DNA of 64,000 bases from Musa acuminata AAA Group (Eukaryota > Streptophyta > Magnoliopsida > Zingiberales > Musaceae): NCBI RefSeq assembly GCF_036884655.1, contig NC_088356.1, forward strand, positions 12,851,001 through 12,915,000, written 5' to 3'. A model generated the notes under the pieces. The model saw only the letters and a program-made list of their open reading frames with translations. It had not been told where the DNA came from and ran no database searches. Positions 1 through 13,016 of this stretch are shown here, piece by piece. The first letter of the stretch is position 1; each line of letters begins with the position of its first letter. The translations under genes and the position numbers were made by a program.

Positions 1-110
1 AAAGGGTGCAGCCACCACCAACAACGATACCTTCCTCAACAGCAGCTGAAGAATATCACAAAAGGTCAAAAATATTTCTCTTTCATTTCAGTCAGTCATG
101 CCCCAATTTA

Positions 111-716
111 TGATGGAGATATAAAATAAAATAACTTTTGTATATGAACAAATACTAGCAGGCCATGATATGTAACGGAATTAAATGAAATCACAATAAA
201 ATAGAACACCAAGATATACGTGAAAAACCCTTTCAATGTGAAGAGTAAAAACCACGGGACAAACTAGAGATAATTCACTATGAGAATAATGAATATACAA
301 ATCTCAATCTCTTGCCCTAAACCCTAGCAACAATCATAAGAGAACAACTGGGATACAAGGATCACGTCACTGTCCACGATATCTAAAACATCCACAAGTA
401 ATCACAGTAAGAGTCTACTGTAGATTTGATCTAACCTGAGATAAGAACACTATTAGATGATTGAGAACACTCTCTCTACGTTGTCTTTATTTTCTTCCCT
501 TTCTTTCTCTTCCTTTTCTGTCTTGTTTTCCTCCTTTTCTTTGGAATCCCGTGGCTATTCCCTTCTCCCACATTGCTGCCCTATTTATGTCTTTTTCTGC
601 CTCTAAAACGTAACCACCACACCCCCCTAATGTTAATTAGGGTTAGTTTAAGAGGGGGTGAGCTGTGGGCTACCTAAGCCCATTATGGGCTGAATTTGTG
701 GGCTGCTAACCCAACA
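111..716 (-). repeat. LTR of Copia A (3' LTR in element orientation)
   Basis: This 606-bp copy matches 4789-5394 along its whole length with scattered substitutions. It begins TGATGGAGATAT and ends CTAACCCAACA. The divergence between the two LTRs means the insertion is not recent. Confidence 0.93.
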
Positions 717-758
717 ACCTCCCCCTTCAGCCCATAAGGGAGGTTGTCCCATGACTCC

Positions 759-3700
759 TCAATGTGAAGCCATGCCGATCAACCGTCGGCATATCTCATA
801 TCTTTCTTTTAGTAAAGTTTTTGTTAATATGTCTACTCCGTTGTCATCTGTATGAATTTTCTGAAGCTGCAACTGCTTCTCTTCAAATACATTTCGAATC
901 CAGTGGTATCTGACATCTATATGCTTTGACTTGGAATGAAACATTTGGTTCTCACACAAATGGATGACACTTTGACTATCACAATGCACCACATAATTTT
1001 TCTGTTTCAGCCCCAATTCTTGTAAGAATTCTTTCATCCATAACATTTCTTTGCATACCTCTGTAGTAGCAATATATTCTGCTTCTATGATGGAGAGAGC
1101 AATACACCTTTGCAACCTGGATTGCCATGACACAGCTCTCCCCCTGCAAAAGTAAGTACATAACCTGAAGTAGACTTTCTCGTATCTATATCTCTTGCTA
1201 TATCTGCATCTGTGTAACCTGTCAACACATGTGGTCCACCTCCAAAACTTACACAAACCTTAGAGCTCCCTCTGAGATATCTAAAAATCCACTTCACTGC
1301 TACCGAGTGCTCTTTGTCTGGATTTGCAAGAAATCTGCTCGTAACACCAACTGCATATACGATGTCTGGCCTCATACATACCATTGCATATATTAAACTT
1401 CCAACTGTTGAAGCATAAGGAACCTTTTGCATTTTCTCCTTCTCCTCATCACTTAACGGACTCTGTTCTGAGCACAACTTGAAGTGACCTGCAAGAGGAG
1501 AACCAACTAATTTTGCATTGCTTATACTGAATCTTTCCAATACCTTCTCAATGTATTTCTCCTGTGACAACCAAATCTTCTTATTTTTTCTATCACGGGA
1601 AATCTACATACCTAATATTTGTTTTGCTGGCCCCATGTCATTCATTGCAAAAGACTCACTCAGTTCCTTCTTTAATCTGTCAATTTTAGACATATCTTTT
1701 CCAAGAATAAACATGTCATCAACATAAAGTAAGAGAATAATAAAATCCTCACCAAACCATTTGATGTACACACAATGATCTGAAGTCGTTCTTTTGTATT
1801 CATTTTCTATCATAAATGAATCAAACTTTCTGTACCACTCTCTTGGAGCTTGCTTTAGCCCATACAAGCTCTTCTTCAATTTGCAGATAAAGTTCTCTTT
1901 ACCTTTAACTTTGAAGCCTTCTAGTTGCTCCATATAAATTTTCTCCTCCAAATCTCCATGAAGGAAAGCTGTCTTCACATCTAACTGCTCAACCTCCAAG
2001 TCCTGGCTAGCAGCAATACCTAAAGCAATACGAATAGAAGACATTTTAGTAATAGGAGAAAAAATCTCTTCAAAGTCAATACCTTTCTTTTGACCAAAGC
2101 CTTTCACAACCAATCTAGTTTTGTACTTTGGTTGAGAACAATATTCTTGAGTCTTCAACATGAATACCCACTTGTTCTTCAAGGCCTTCATTCTATTTGG
2201 TAGTAGCACCAAATTATAAGTGTGATTTTTTTGAAGAGCATCTATCTCTTCCTGCATAGCAACTAACCACTTCTCTTTCTGCTCACTTTCAACTGTTTTT
2301 TGGTAACTCTCTGGTTCACCTGCATCAGTAAGCATCACATACTCATATATAGAGTATCTTCTGGAAGTTTGACGTTGTCTAGAAGATCTTCTCAACTCAG
2401 GTTCTGTTGGAACTTGCTCTCCTACTTCTTCTTACTCAACATGTCCTGCAAGTAGATCAACATCAGGCTCTACACCATCTTCCTGCACATCTCCCCCATC
2501 ACCCTGATATACTGGAGGAGTAATTGGGTCACAATCTGCTAATCCTTCTGTAGAAGTATTGGCTGGTGCCTTCTTCTTCTTCAAATCCTCAAAGGTTTGA
2601 TCCTCAAAGAAGACTACATCTCTGCTTCTAAACATCTTCCGCTTTTCTGGATCCCAAAGCCTGTAACCAAAATGATCATGTGAGTAGCCAAGAAAAATAC
2701 ATTGTTTAGACTTACCATCTAGCTTGGACCTCTCATTATCTGGAATATGTGCAAATGCACGACAACCAAACACTCTCAAATGCTTGTAGGAAACATCTTT
2801 CCCTGACCATACATGCTCTGCAACATCACCATCTAGGGCTGTACATGGTGATAAGTTGATCACATCAACTGCAGTCCTCAAAGCCTTATCCCAAAACCTT
2901 TTGGGTAGCTTGGCCTGTGAAAGAATACATCTGATCTTTTTTATGATGGTGCGATTCATCCTCTCTGCAATTGCATTATGCTGAGGTGTACCAGGAACTG
3001 TCATCTCATGTTGGATCCCATGTGACCTGCAATAGTCATTAAACAATCATGTATACTCACCACCATTATCTGATCTTATGCATTTCAATTTCCTTTCTGT
3101 CTCCCTTTCAACCATGTCATGAAACTCTTTGAAGATATTAATCACCTGATCTTTAGTTTTCAAAGCATAGGCCCAAACTTTCCTGAAAAAATTATCTATA
3201 AAAGTAACAAAATAAAGTGCACCACTTATACCAAGAACATCAACAGATCCACCATGAGTTTTTGTCCTCAAAAGACCACATACATCTGTATAAACACGGT
3301 ATAAGACATGCATTTTTCTAGACAAAATAGGACTAGCAAATAAAACTCTATGTTGCTTACCTGTCAAACAATCAATACAAGGGTTCAGATGTATACCTCT
3401 GAGGTCTGGTAATATCTCTCTCTTGGAAAGAGATTGTAGCCCCTTCTCGCTCATGTGTCCCAGTCGCCTATGCCACAACTCCATGTTGAAGTCTTTTTCT
3501 GTAGCATTTAACTGCTCACTATAAGCTTTAGTCTGCAACATGTACAAAGTATAACATTTCTTTCCATTAGCTATAACAAGAGAACCCTTACTGAGTTTCC
3601 ATTGTCCTCTGTGAAACCTGCTATCATAGTCTTCATCATCTAGCCTTCCAACTGAAATTAAATTTAGTCTCAAGTCAACTACATGCCTCACATTCTTAAG

Positions 3701-4760
3701 CACCAACTTGCAGCTAATGTTGGTCTTTAAATGGATATCACCCATGCCTATGATGTCTACTGTGCCATAGTTGCCCATCTTGATAATACCAAAATTTCCA
3801 GACCTGTAGCAAAAAACTCCCTCCGTGGTGTAGCATGATAAAAAACACCTTTGTCAATCACCCACTCAAGATCCTGACACACACAAGAAAAAATATCATC
3901 AGAAGAAGACAAAATCAAATAATCATTACCCTACATTATAGCCATGATATTATCTTTTGACTCTATAGACTCCACTTCTTTTCCCTTTTTCTAGTTCTTC
4001 TTAGGTTGCTTACATTGGTTCTTGTAATGTCCTTTCTCACCATAATTATAACAAACAATATCTTTTCTTGATCTTGACTTGCTTCTACCCATGCGTGAAC
4101 TGCTTCTAGACTTTGACCTTCCTCTATTCTCTGAGATAAGTGCCTGTGAATCATTCTGAGATGTTGCCGAACTCACTCTTTCTTCTCAACTCCTCATTTA
4201 ACAAACTGCTTGTTACTTGACTCATAGTGACAACACCATCTGGCGCAGAATTACTGAGGGAAACTACCGGTGTCTCCCAACTTTCTAGTAATGAACTGAG
4301 AAGTAACAATGCCTGCAACTCATCATCAAGAGACATTTTCATAGAGGATAACTGGTTAGTAATACTTTGCATTTCATTTAAATGTTCAGCAATAAAAGCA
4401 CCCTCTCTATATTTTAGGTTCACAAGTTTTCTGATAAAAAAAGCTTTGTTGCTAGCTGTTTTTCTTTCATAGAGACTTTCTAACTTTTTCCAAAGAGAAT
4501 ATGCAGAAATTTCAGTAGAAACATGGTAAAAGACACTATCATCAAGCCACTATCGAATAAATCCAATTGTTTTTCGATCTAACCTCTTCCACTCATTGTC
4601 ATAATTGTGGGTTTTGCACTATCCCCCTACAAAGGTCCATACAAATCTTTGCAATACAAGAGATCTTCCATTCTTGGTTTCCATATCATCCAATTGTTTC
4701 AATTTAAACTAATCATGCGAGAAACATTACTGGCCTCCATGTTCAAATACAAAATTTAAA
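759..4760 (-). pseudogene. Decayed Copia gag-pol polyprotein (element A)
   Basis: Read right to left: a gag start near 4740 interrupted by a stop; a UBN2-type gag segment (4151-4423); a zinc knuckle near 4030 that reads CYNYGEKGHYKNQC, so the second Cys of CX2CX4HX4C is Tyr; GAG-pre-integrase with WHRRLGH and CIDC (about 3400-3480); integrase core with IRSDNGGEYT, cut from the next block by a stop at 3047; integrase C-terminal part with TPQHNAIAERMNRT (2432-3046); reverse transcriptase with YVDDMF (1604-2395); and RNase H with TDADIARDIDTRKSTSGY (1085-1570) and KSKHIDVRYHWIRN (759-1256). Frame breaks between blocks mean the polyprotein cannot be made whole. It belongs to the retroelement, not the host gene. 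Confidence 0.93.
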
Positions 4761-4788
4761 TCACAAAAACCCTTGCTCTGATACTAGT

Positions 4789-5394
4789 TGATGGGGATAT
4801 AAAGCGGAATAACTTTTGTATATGAACAAATACTAGTAGGCCATGATATGTAGCGGAATTAAATGAAATCACAATCAAATAGAACACCAAGATATACGTG
4901 GAAAACCCCTTCAATGTGAAGGGTAAAAACCACGGGACAAACTAGAGATAATCCACTATGAGAATAATGAATATACAAATCTCAATCTCTTGCCCTAAAC
5001 CCTAGCAACAATCACAAGAGAATAACTGGGATACAAGGATCATATCATTGTCCACGATATCTAAAACCTCCCTAAGTAATCACAGCAAGAGTCTACTATA
5101 GATTTGATCTAACCTAAGATGAGAACACTGCTAAATGATTAAGAACAGTCTCTTTGCATTGTTCTTATTTTCTTCCCTTTCTTTTTCTTCCTTTTTTGTC
5201 TTGTTTTCCTCCTTTTCTTTGGAATCCCGTAGTTATTCCCTTCTCCCACATTACTGTCATATTTATGCCTTTTTCTGCCTCCAAAATGTGGCCACCATAC
5301 TCCCCTAATGTTAATTAGGATTAGATTAAGAGGGAGTGAGCTATAGACTGCCCTAGCCCACTATGGACTGAATTTGTGGGCTGCCAGCCCAACA
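4789..5394 (-). repeat. LTR of Copia A (5' LTR in element orientation)
   Basis: This copy starts TGATGGGGATATAAAG and ends CAGCCCAACA. It is preceded inside the element by the tRNA-iMet primer site complement (gctctgatac near 4776-4785). The base after the LTR (5395) is CPN60B intron sequence leading to exon 6. Confidence 0.93.
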
Positions 5395-7264
5395 ATCTGT
5401 CCATGTTCAAGAACCAGAATATGATGCCCATGTGGTTAGTGACACTTGAAAGCATTAAAAATATATATCAGTGCTCAGAATGAACATTACCTGAAAGCTT
5501 TGCAATTCTCTCATTTAGCTTCTCCTTCTCATACTCCTGCTCAGCAGCCTGAAAACCAAGACAAACATTCAGACCAGTCCATAGCTTTGTATGTAACATA
5601 CATTGGATCATACCATGAAAGACAAGAAACCAAATCTCAATCAGATTACGTATTTGTGCAACCCATTTGTTTACTTCTTCCCGAGTGCTACCTACCATCA
5701 CCAACAATGGTTGTTGTCTCTTTTGTTAACACAACTTTCGCAACAATCATAGCCTCTGCAATCATGTTTCCAATTTCATACTTGTTCCCAGCACTTACAG
5801 CAGCTACATCAGCTAACTCACTGTCTTCGATCTGTGAATTAAGATGACATGCAAGTCACATAACTACACTCATTTTTATGACTACTAAAATTAAAACAAG
5901 AAAAGAAAACTCATGTCATCAAGAAAAAAATATATTTAAACAATACCATATCTGAAAAAAATGTCTAAGGGAACCTTAAATATACCTCTTTTGACATTAG
6001 CTTCAGTTCAGCCACTAGGGCTTTGGTTGTTTTCTCAATCCCTCTCGTAATCTGAATTGGATTGGAACCTGCTGCAACAACCTGCACACATCAGAAGTTT
6101 ATCGCTTATCAGGTGATAAAAGTTTCATTTGTGAACAAACACCAGAAGAATGAGTAGCATGGCCTGTAATGTTCCACAAACCTTAACACCCTCAGCAATC
6201 AAACCTTGAGCAAGAACGACGGAAGTAGTAGTTCCATCCCCAGCGAGATCATTTGTCTTTGCAGCAGCTTGCCTTACTAACTTAGCTCCGATGTTCTCAA
6301 CAGGATCTTCTAATTCGACCTAAATGCACCAGATTTAGTAAGTAGGGTTCATGCAACCAGACAACATGGGACAATAACTAACAAAGAACCAACCCACATT
6401 AACAGATCAGGTCAACGCATCTATTAGCCAATCAGAAACTTCAAATACTACTAAAGGTAAAAACATGTTTATCCGTTCCGTTTGTAACATAAAGTGATAT
6501 GTTTTGGTAACAAAGAACATGATGATTTCAATAACCACCTCAATCATGATCTAGTAGTTATAGGGTGCTTTCAATAACTACCTCAATCTAGTAGTTATAG
6601 GGTGATTGTCACTAGGTCCTATAAATAGGACTGTAGTTCATGAAGTAAGAAATATAGAGAGTATGTGCATTTGGCATCTTGTAAGTGTTCTTGTCAATCC
6701 TTTTGTTTTTAAATACTACATCAGTTTTCTTGAGTCAAATCGCATAGAACTTTCATGTCAATCCTTAAGTAGAAATAAATCAAGATAAACTTTGGATAAA
6801 TACTCTGATAATTAGGTACCTCTTTGGCATATTTGGTGATCCATATTTGCTCTCCAAAACAACATTTCTACCCTTCGGACCGAGAGTGACCCCAACGAGG
6901 TCTGCAAGCTTATTGACACCAGTCTGTAACAACAACATTTGGAATAAGAGTCAATAAGGCACTGATGCTAAAATCAAAATCTTCTTCATACAACTTCACA
7001 AACTTGTGGGAGTTTCTTTTAAATGCTTACCTGTAGCTTCTTAATGGTAGAGACATCCTTATTGAAGTGTAACTCTTTGGCCATAGCTCTGATCCTAGAA
7101 TTGCACCTTTTTTGCATTTTCAAGTTCTGCCTTCCGCTGCTCAGTGAATTGGAAGATACGGAAGAAAGAGAAGAGAACTTCTCAACAGAGGCTTTATTGG
7201 CACTAAGACAATTAGTAGCACTCAAAGAGCCAATCGTGGACATGGTGCTGAAAGTAGAAGCCAT

Positions 7265-8131
7265 TTCCTGTCAACAAAATGAGTGAAACATATTATCACC
7301 TAGAAACAAAACAGAACAATTTGTAAGTCGCATTGTCACCCCCCAGAATAGCTAACAACTCTCATCAAAGAATTCTGCAGACTCCTCCAATCTGTGAATT
7401 TATAGGCATTTACAAATAAATCCGGAATCTTAAAATATTGTAAAATAAAATACAAACAACAAGGTGAGAATTAAGATCAGCAGATTGCAGCTTGGTCGCA
7501 TCATAAGTCCTCTTTGGGCTTTTCCTCCATTAAAGTAAGTTCTCAAGTTTACATGAACAGTATAGTCATTTCAAAGCCATCGAACAATGCCCTTAACAAC
7601 CGATAATAGCTTCAGTCAAACATCAAACTGACAACAAGTACTCTGCATATGGGATTTTTCATTCTCATTTCAAGAAAACTAGGATTGTACATCCAGATTC
7701 TAGTATGTGGACCTTTCCGACGAATAAAACAGTTCCAGTGTCTGCAGGAGATTGCTCGGAGTAGCTACAGCGAGTGACTTTCACCGAGCGAGAAACAAGA
7801 CATTCAAAGAATAGTAGGGGTTTAACAGCACGCAGATCGAAAGTGACATGACAATTCAACAACAAGCTAAATTAGCAAAAAAATAATAATAAGCTTTTTG
7901 AGACCATAAACTCTAAAATTCCGTATTTTGGAACTTATTGAAAATAAAGCATAAAAATACACTCAACTGTTCAACCATGGTCGCAGCCCCCCACCCATTC
8001 TAGGTGAAACTCTTTACTATTTCCATATTCTTCGATTGTTCGTGGACACAATTCGGAACAGATCTCAGATAAATTACAAAACAAAATCGAATTACCAGGA
8101 AAAAGAAGAATCTTTGCGCATAAAAAACACA
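7265..8131 (-). other. CPN60B 5'UTR intron, right-hand part
   Basis: Just upstream of the ATG at 7262-7264 the minus strand reads ttgacag followed by gaaATGG, a plausible splice acceptor in the 5'UTR. The rest is AT-rich with no supportable ORF. I read it as the intron joining the leader exon at 13727 and beyond to exon 1; Copia B is inserted at its far end. Confidence 0.6.
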
Positions 8132-8669
8132 AACATAGAAACATGGATCAAATAATTATTTTATAGAATCAAAACCGAATTTTTGGTTCAAAACATATTT
8201 TATAGATCCAAAACAATAGTTTTAGAATATTTCTATAAAACTTTAATATCCATTATAATATACATAAAATCATACAACAAGTAAGAAACATATTAACACG
8301 CATTTGGTCTTCCAATTGCATAGTATCCTTAGAAACTTTAGATTTCTCCTTTACGAGTGAAGAGAAACTTCATTAGATACTGCAATCGGGGACTATAACC
8401 TTATTTATAATCATAACTGATGAATCTACAATTATGATTATATTCATAATTGATGAATATGTAATTATGCTTCAAGAGTTTCATATTCCTAACTTATCTC
8501 GTCATTAAGTTAGAAATATAACTGATGGTATCCACACAATTAATTTTCATAATAATTATGTCCCTTAGCCAAATAACTTTACTTTAATTAGATCACTTTA
8601 AATTTTGACTAATCAAAATAATAGCTTAACATATTCAATTATACATGTGTGACCCTTAAAATTCTAACA
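8132..8669 (-). repeat. LTR of Copia B, left copy
   Basis: Homology to 13017-13595 begins around aacata at 8132 and ends at ctaaca (8669), next to the polypurine tract. The terminal TGTTGGTTCTTT seen in the other copy is replaced by unrelated sequence. Confidence 0.88.
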
Positions 8670-9342
8670 ATCTCCCACTTAGTCACATATGTATCCTTAT
8701 AAATGTGCTATACTTTATGGGCTCAAAATTATTGTCATTATTAAACAGAACAATCTCGTCCATTGACCATATTAATATAGGACCAAAGCGATATTTGCTA
8801 TATCAATTATACCTAAACCCATCAATGATCACTAATATTAACATAACCAAATGACATAGATCAATTATGAAATGTGTAGCATAAAAATTACATGAATGTG
8901 ATATGTACATGTCAATTTTTAACTGGTCCAACTTTATCTTTATGAGATCATTAATAACTTTAATAGCCGTAGTATACAAAGTATAATAAACTGAAGCTTT
9001 ATTTCTGATCAGAAAATATCTGTACAAATACAAAATCTAGCATATAACATATAACAAACATATGACAGACTCCCACTAAACTGAAGTTTCCTCAAATTCT
9101 GATATACCCATATGAGCAGTATACTCATGAAAGACTTTGGGTGGTACACCTTTTGTGAGAGGATCTGTCAACATAAAGTTTATTCCTAAATGTTCTATAG
9201 AAATTTATTTACTTTGTACCCTTTCTTTCACAACTAGGAACTTGATGTCAATGTACTTTGACTTAGTCGAGCTCCTATTGTTGTTGGAGTATAAAACAGC
9301 TGATTTGTTATCACAGTATATCTTTAGTAGTCTTTCAATCTC

Positions 9343-12160
9343 TTATATTATTTGCAGCCCTGTGACAGAATTTTTTAGCCAAATTCCATGATTTGATGCC
9401 TCAAAACATGCTACAAATTCCGCTACTATGATGGAAGAAGTAATAAGAGATTGCTTGGCACTATGCCAAGAAATCGCCCCACTAGCCAACATATAAATGT
9501 AGCCTGAGGTGGATTTCCTACTGTCTTGGCATCCAACAAAATCGGAATCAGAATACCCAATGATCTCCAAATTATCTGATCTCCTATATGTGAGCATATA
9601 ATCTTTTGTCCTCTTTAAATATCTTATAACTCTTTTAGCTGCCTTCCAATGATCCATTCCAGGATTGCTTAAATATCTGCCTAACATTCCAATAATATAC
9701 GTTATATCCGGACACGTACAAACCTGTGCATACATTAGACTCCCTACAGCTGATGCATAGGGAATCTTATGCATTTCTTGATTTTCTAGATTTCCTTTAG
9801 GGCACTGATTAAGATTGAACTTGTCTCCCTTTGCGATAGGAGTGTCTCCTGATTTGCAATCCTACATGTCAATCCCTTTAAAGTCCTTCGTTAAAAGAGT
9901 CCTTCATTGAAACCGGAGAGGTCTCTTTAAAGTCAATTCTTTCCTTTTGAGTATAGCCCTTTGCCACAAGATGTGTCTTATACCTCTCCACATTACCATT
10001 ATAATCCCTTTTGGTTTTCAAAATCTATTTACAACTAATGGGTTTCACAACTTCTGGTAACGGAACAAGTTTCCAAACTTTATTGTCTTGCATGGACTTA
10101 TACTCTTGATTCAGTACTTGAATCCACTTATCTGAATTGGAATCCTCTATGGCTTGACGGAAGTTGATTGGATCATCTTCCATTATACCATTACTTTCTT
10201 CAAGTTCCTGGAGAAATACCATATAATCATTCGAAATGGCACTCTTCCTTTCCCTAGTGGATTGTCGCAAAGGTGTTGGCTCTTGCAGCATGGATTCTTG
10301 AGGATGTTAAGTTTGTTCTTCATGAACAATTTCCTCGTACTGTATGAGAGTTGAAATGACTATATCCATTTGAGGTACTGAATTTGTCACATCAGTGGCA
10401 ACTATATGAATTGGATCATACTGAATCAATTCTTCCTCAAAGGTAAAGTCTTTAACCTTATTTCTCCCCCCAAACTTAATATCCTCGAAGAATGTAGCAA
10501 TACCCATCTAAAAAATATTTCTTGATTTGGGATCGTAAAATTTATACCCCTTAGTTCGCTTAGAATAACCAATAAAGTAACTACTCACTGTTTGGAGTTC
10601 CAATTTCTTTTCATTAGGCCGGTAAGGCCTTGCCTCAGTTGGACAACCCCATATACGAAAGTGTTTTAGACTAGGTTTTCTCTCAGTCCAAAACTCATAA
10701 GGTGTTTTTATAGTTGCTTTAGTTGGTACTCTATTAATAATGCAAGTTGTAGTTTTTATTGCTTCTCCTTAGAGTGACTATGGCAAAGTAGATTGAGAAA
10801 TCATACTTCTTACCGTGTCCTTAAGTATGTGGTTTCGTCTTTTAACTACACCATTCATGCTAGGTAACCCTAGCATTGTATATTGAGGGACAATTCTACA
10901 CTCCTCTAGGTATAAAGAAAATGGTCTTAGATGTTATTCACCTGAGCCGTCATTTCTATCATAATATTCCACTCCACGGACATATCTGACGCTTTTTATC
11001 CTTTTGCAAAGTTGATTTTCAACTTTAGCTTTAAATGCTTTGAACACATCCAAAGACTAAGATTTTTCATGTATTAGATACATGTATCAATATCTAGAGT
11101 AATCGTCTATGAGTGATATGAAGTATTGTTGACCATTCCATGAAGGTATAGGAAATGACCCACAAATATCTGTATGTATCAATTCTAAGACGTTCGTAGC
11201 TCTATATGCACCTGATCTCTTAGGTTTGGTTTGTTTACCTTTAATGCATTCAACATAAACATCTAAACCTGATAAGCCAATGGGATCAAGAATCCCTTCT
11301 GACTTAAGTTTTTCAACTTTATTTCTAGAGATGTGAACCAAACGTTTATGCCATAATACACCAGAATTTTTAATTTTATGTTTAGTAAATTACAATTCCG
11401 CATTCAGGGATTCATGATAGGATGCTATAGTATCAAGTAAATATATATTATCATAAGCTATAAGTGAACTAGTTCCAATTACATTTGAATTTAAAGACAA
11501 AGTAAACTTATTGTTTCCAAATAAACAAGAATAACCAGATTTGTCCAAATAAGAAACAAAAATTAAGTTCCGTCTAAATGATGATACAATAAAAGTGTCT
11601 TTCAAATCCAAATAACATCTGGTACACAATAACAATCTAAATGTGCCTATAGCTTCCACATCTACCGATTTTTCGTCTCCCACATAAATATATCTCTCAA
11701 CATCATTGGGTTTTCGGTAGCTCAAGCAACCCTGCTTTGAAACACTGATGTTAGTAGTTACACCGGAGTCTAACCACCTAGTGTTTCTAGGTACTGAAGT
11801 TAAATTGACTTCAGAACAAACCAAAGTAAGGAATGTATCCTTTTTAGCACGCCAAGCATGATATTTGGCACAGTCCTTTAAATGCCCAGATTTCTTACAG
11901 AAAAAACAAGTATGATCCTTATTTTGTTTCTTCTGTACTGGACCCTTATCAACCTTATTCTTTTTAGATTTGTATTTTCTTTTCTTGCCCTTAAATTTAG
12001 TTTCGTTTAGAATCGATACAGAACTGAGGTTAGCAAATATTGTTGCAAGAGAACTTAAACAAGAGAACAATAGATAACCAGAAATTATGCTCATATATAT
12101 TACCATAAACTTAAGTAAATTCAAATAATGATATAACCCATCTCTAGGTACCAAGTACAA
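9343..12160 (-). pseudogene. Decayed Copia gag-pol of element B, reverse-transcriptase core deleted
   Basis: Minus-strand blocks: gag with a knuckle CFFCKKSGHLKDC (about 11870-11910) that is one residue short of the standard CX2CX4HX4C, followed by the protease/pre-integrase part with WLDSG (11390-12160); integrase segment with HTDICGSF and YFISLIDDYSRY (11087-11341); linker and start of the reverse-transcriptase domain (10025-10507); RNase H with YSDSDFVGCQDSRKSTSGY (9343-9774). Between about 9850 and 9990 the sequence passes straight from the beginning of the RT domain to the region before RNase H. The YVDD active site is therefore absent. Stops and frameshifts occur throughout. Confidence 0.9.
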
Positions 12161-13016
12161 CGTTAATATCTTATCTTTGGACTTTAATATTAATTGCTAA
12201 TGGTAGTCTTGTTGTAATGATCAAACACTGATAATAAGACATTTCAAATGATAAACCTATCTTTTGATTGATTTATCATTTACATGTATAACTTTATAAT
12301 TTTCACGTGTTTACCATTACAGGTATGTATAAAATCCTGCCAGTTATTAACCTTCATTTGGGTCGAGTAATTACCGTATAGATGTAAATACACACTACAT
12401 TTAATATTTTCATGATAAATATTATATATGAGAGATCAATTTGATAACTTCATGCATTAAATTACTCAATCTAATATTAAACAATCACTAATTAAATTTT
12501 AACCATATTAGTCAAATTGGTTTTATCTTAATTTGTTGACTAAAATATTTAATGCTTGTAAATCATTCAATTTATGTCAACAAACAACTTTATAGAATCA
12601 ATATTATGTTTAAACCAATATAATATTATAAAAATATTATTGTTAATTAAATTTGCATATTGCAACAACATAATTAAACCATCATAATATTACAATAATA
12701 TTATTATTAATTAAATTTATATAAAATTCAAAGAAAATTTAGGAAATTTATGCCTTAGTGCAAAAATGAATTTGTATACTGATGAAAAGGAAAAGACACG
12801 AAGAGAAAAAGACATCTCAAAATATGGATCTTTAACATCAGAAAAAGGCACTGAACTAAATGTGAAGTATTATATAGCATGATTACATAAAACCATCATT
12901 TTTCCCAACGATGATAGAACCAAATCACTCCAAAATATTGATGAAAACATTATTAAAACATATGAAAAATAAGCCTAGATGTTCAACAATCATTATACGA
13001 TGGCTCTGATACCAAT

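Larger units (their letters stand above)
111..5394 (-). mobile_element. Copia LTR retrotransposon A, inside CPN60B pseudogene
   Basis: Two 606-bp direct repeats (111-716 and 4789-5394) begin TGATGG and end CCCAACA on the plus strand, so the element reads on the minus strand as TGTTGG...CATCA. Just inside the right repeat the minus strand reads TATCAGAGCAAGG, the primer site for initiator tRNA-Met. Just inside the left repeat is a polypurine tract (complement of 717-729). Internal ORFs encode gag and pol in Copia order. The flanking 5-mers are attta and atctg, which differ by two transitions, so a target duplication is not clear. It lies between a CPN60B splice acceptor and the next surviving exon. 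Confidence 0.95.
1..7264 (-). pseudogene. CPN60B: Chloroplast chaperonin-60 beta (CPN60B) pseudogene, coding exons
   Basis: An intact gene of this family makes the beta subunit of the plastid Hsp60 folding machine (RuBisCO large-subunit binding protein). Seen on the minus strand: exon 1 at 7031-7264 (Ser/Thr-rich transit peptide, then AKELHFNKD), exon 2 at 6820-6923 ([14 protein letters not shown]), exon 3 at 6182-6319 (ends [22 protein letters not shown] region), exon 4 at 5986-6081, exon 5 at 5636-5831, exon 6 at 5491-5548 ([14 protein letters not shown]), and an exon at 1-45 (AAVEEGIVVGGGCTL) that runs off the left edge. Lesions: exon 2 lacks a net 22 bp covering the segment with the catalytic Asp, so splicing to exon 3 gives a stop within a few codons. 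Exon 5 jumps from AEAM to AKVVLTKE, losing about 150-170 residues including the apical domain. It then carries a 4-bp insertion near 5700, and its donor reads AT instead of GT at 5634-5635. The exon expected between 5491 and 45 is absent, and a Copia element sits there. Family assignment is firm; the size of the loss rests on remembered homologues. Confidence 0.9.

Noticed and set aside
106..5399. A 5-bp target duplication for Copia A
   Set aside because: attta and atctg agree at three of five positions. Two transitions could explain it, but that is too weak to claim, especially with the flanking exon missing.
5446..5847. A 133-codon plus-strand ORF opposite CPN60B exons 5 and 6
   Set aside because: It is the antisense shadow of conserved chaperonin exons and crosses their introns.
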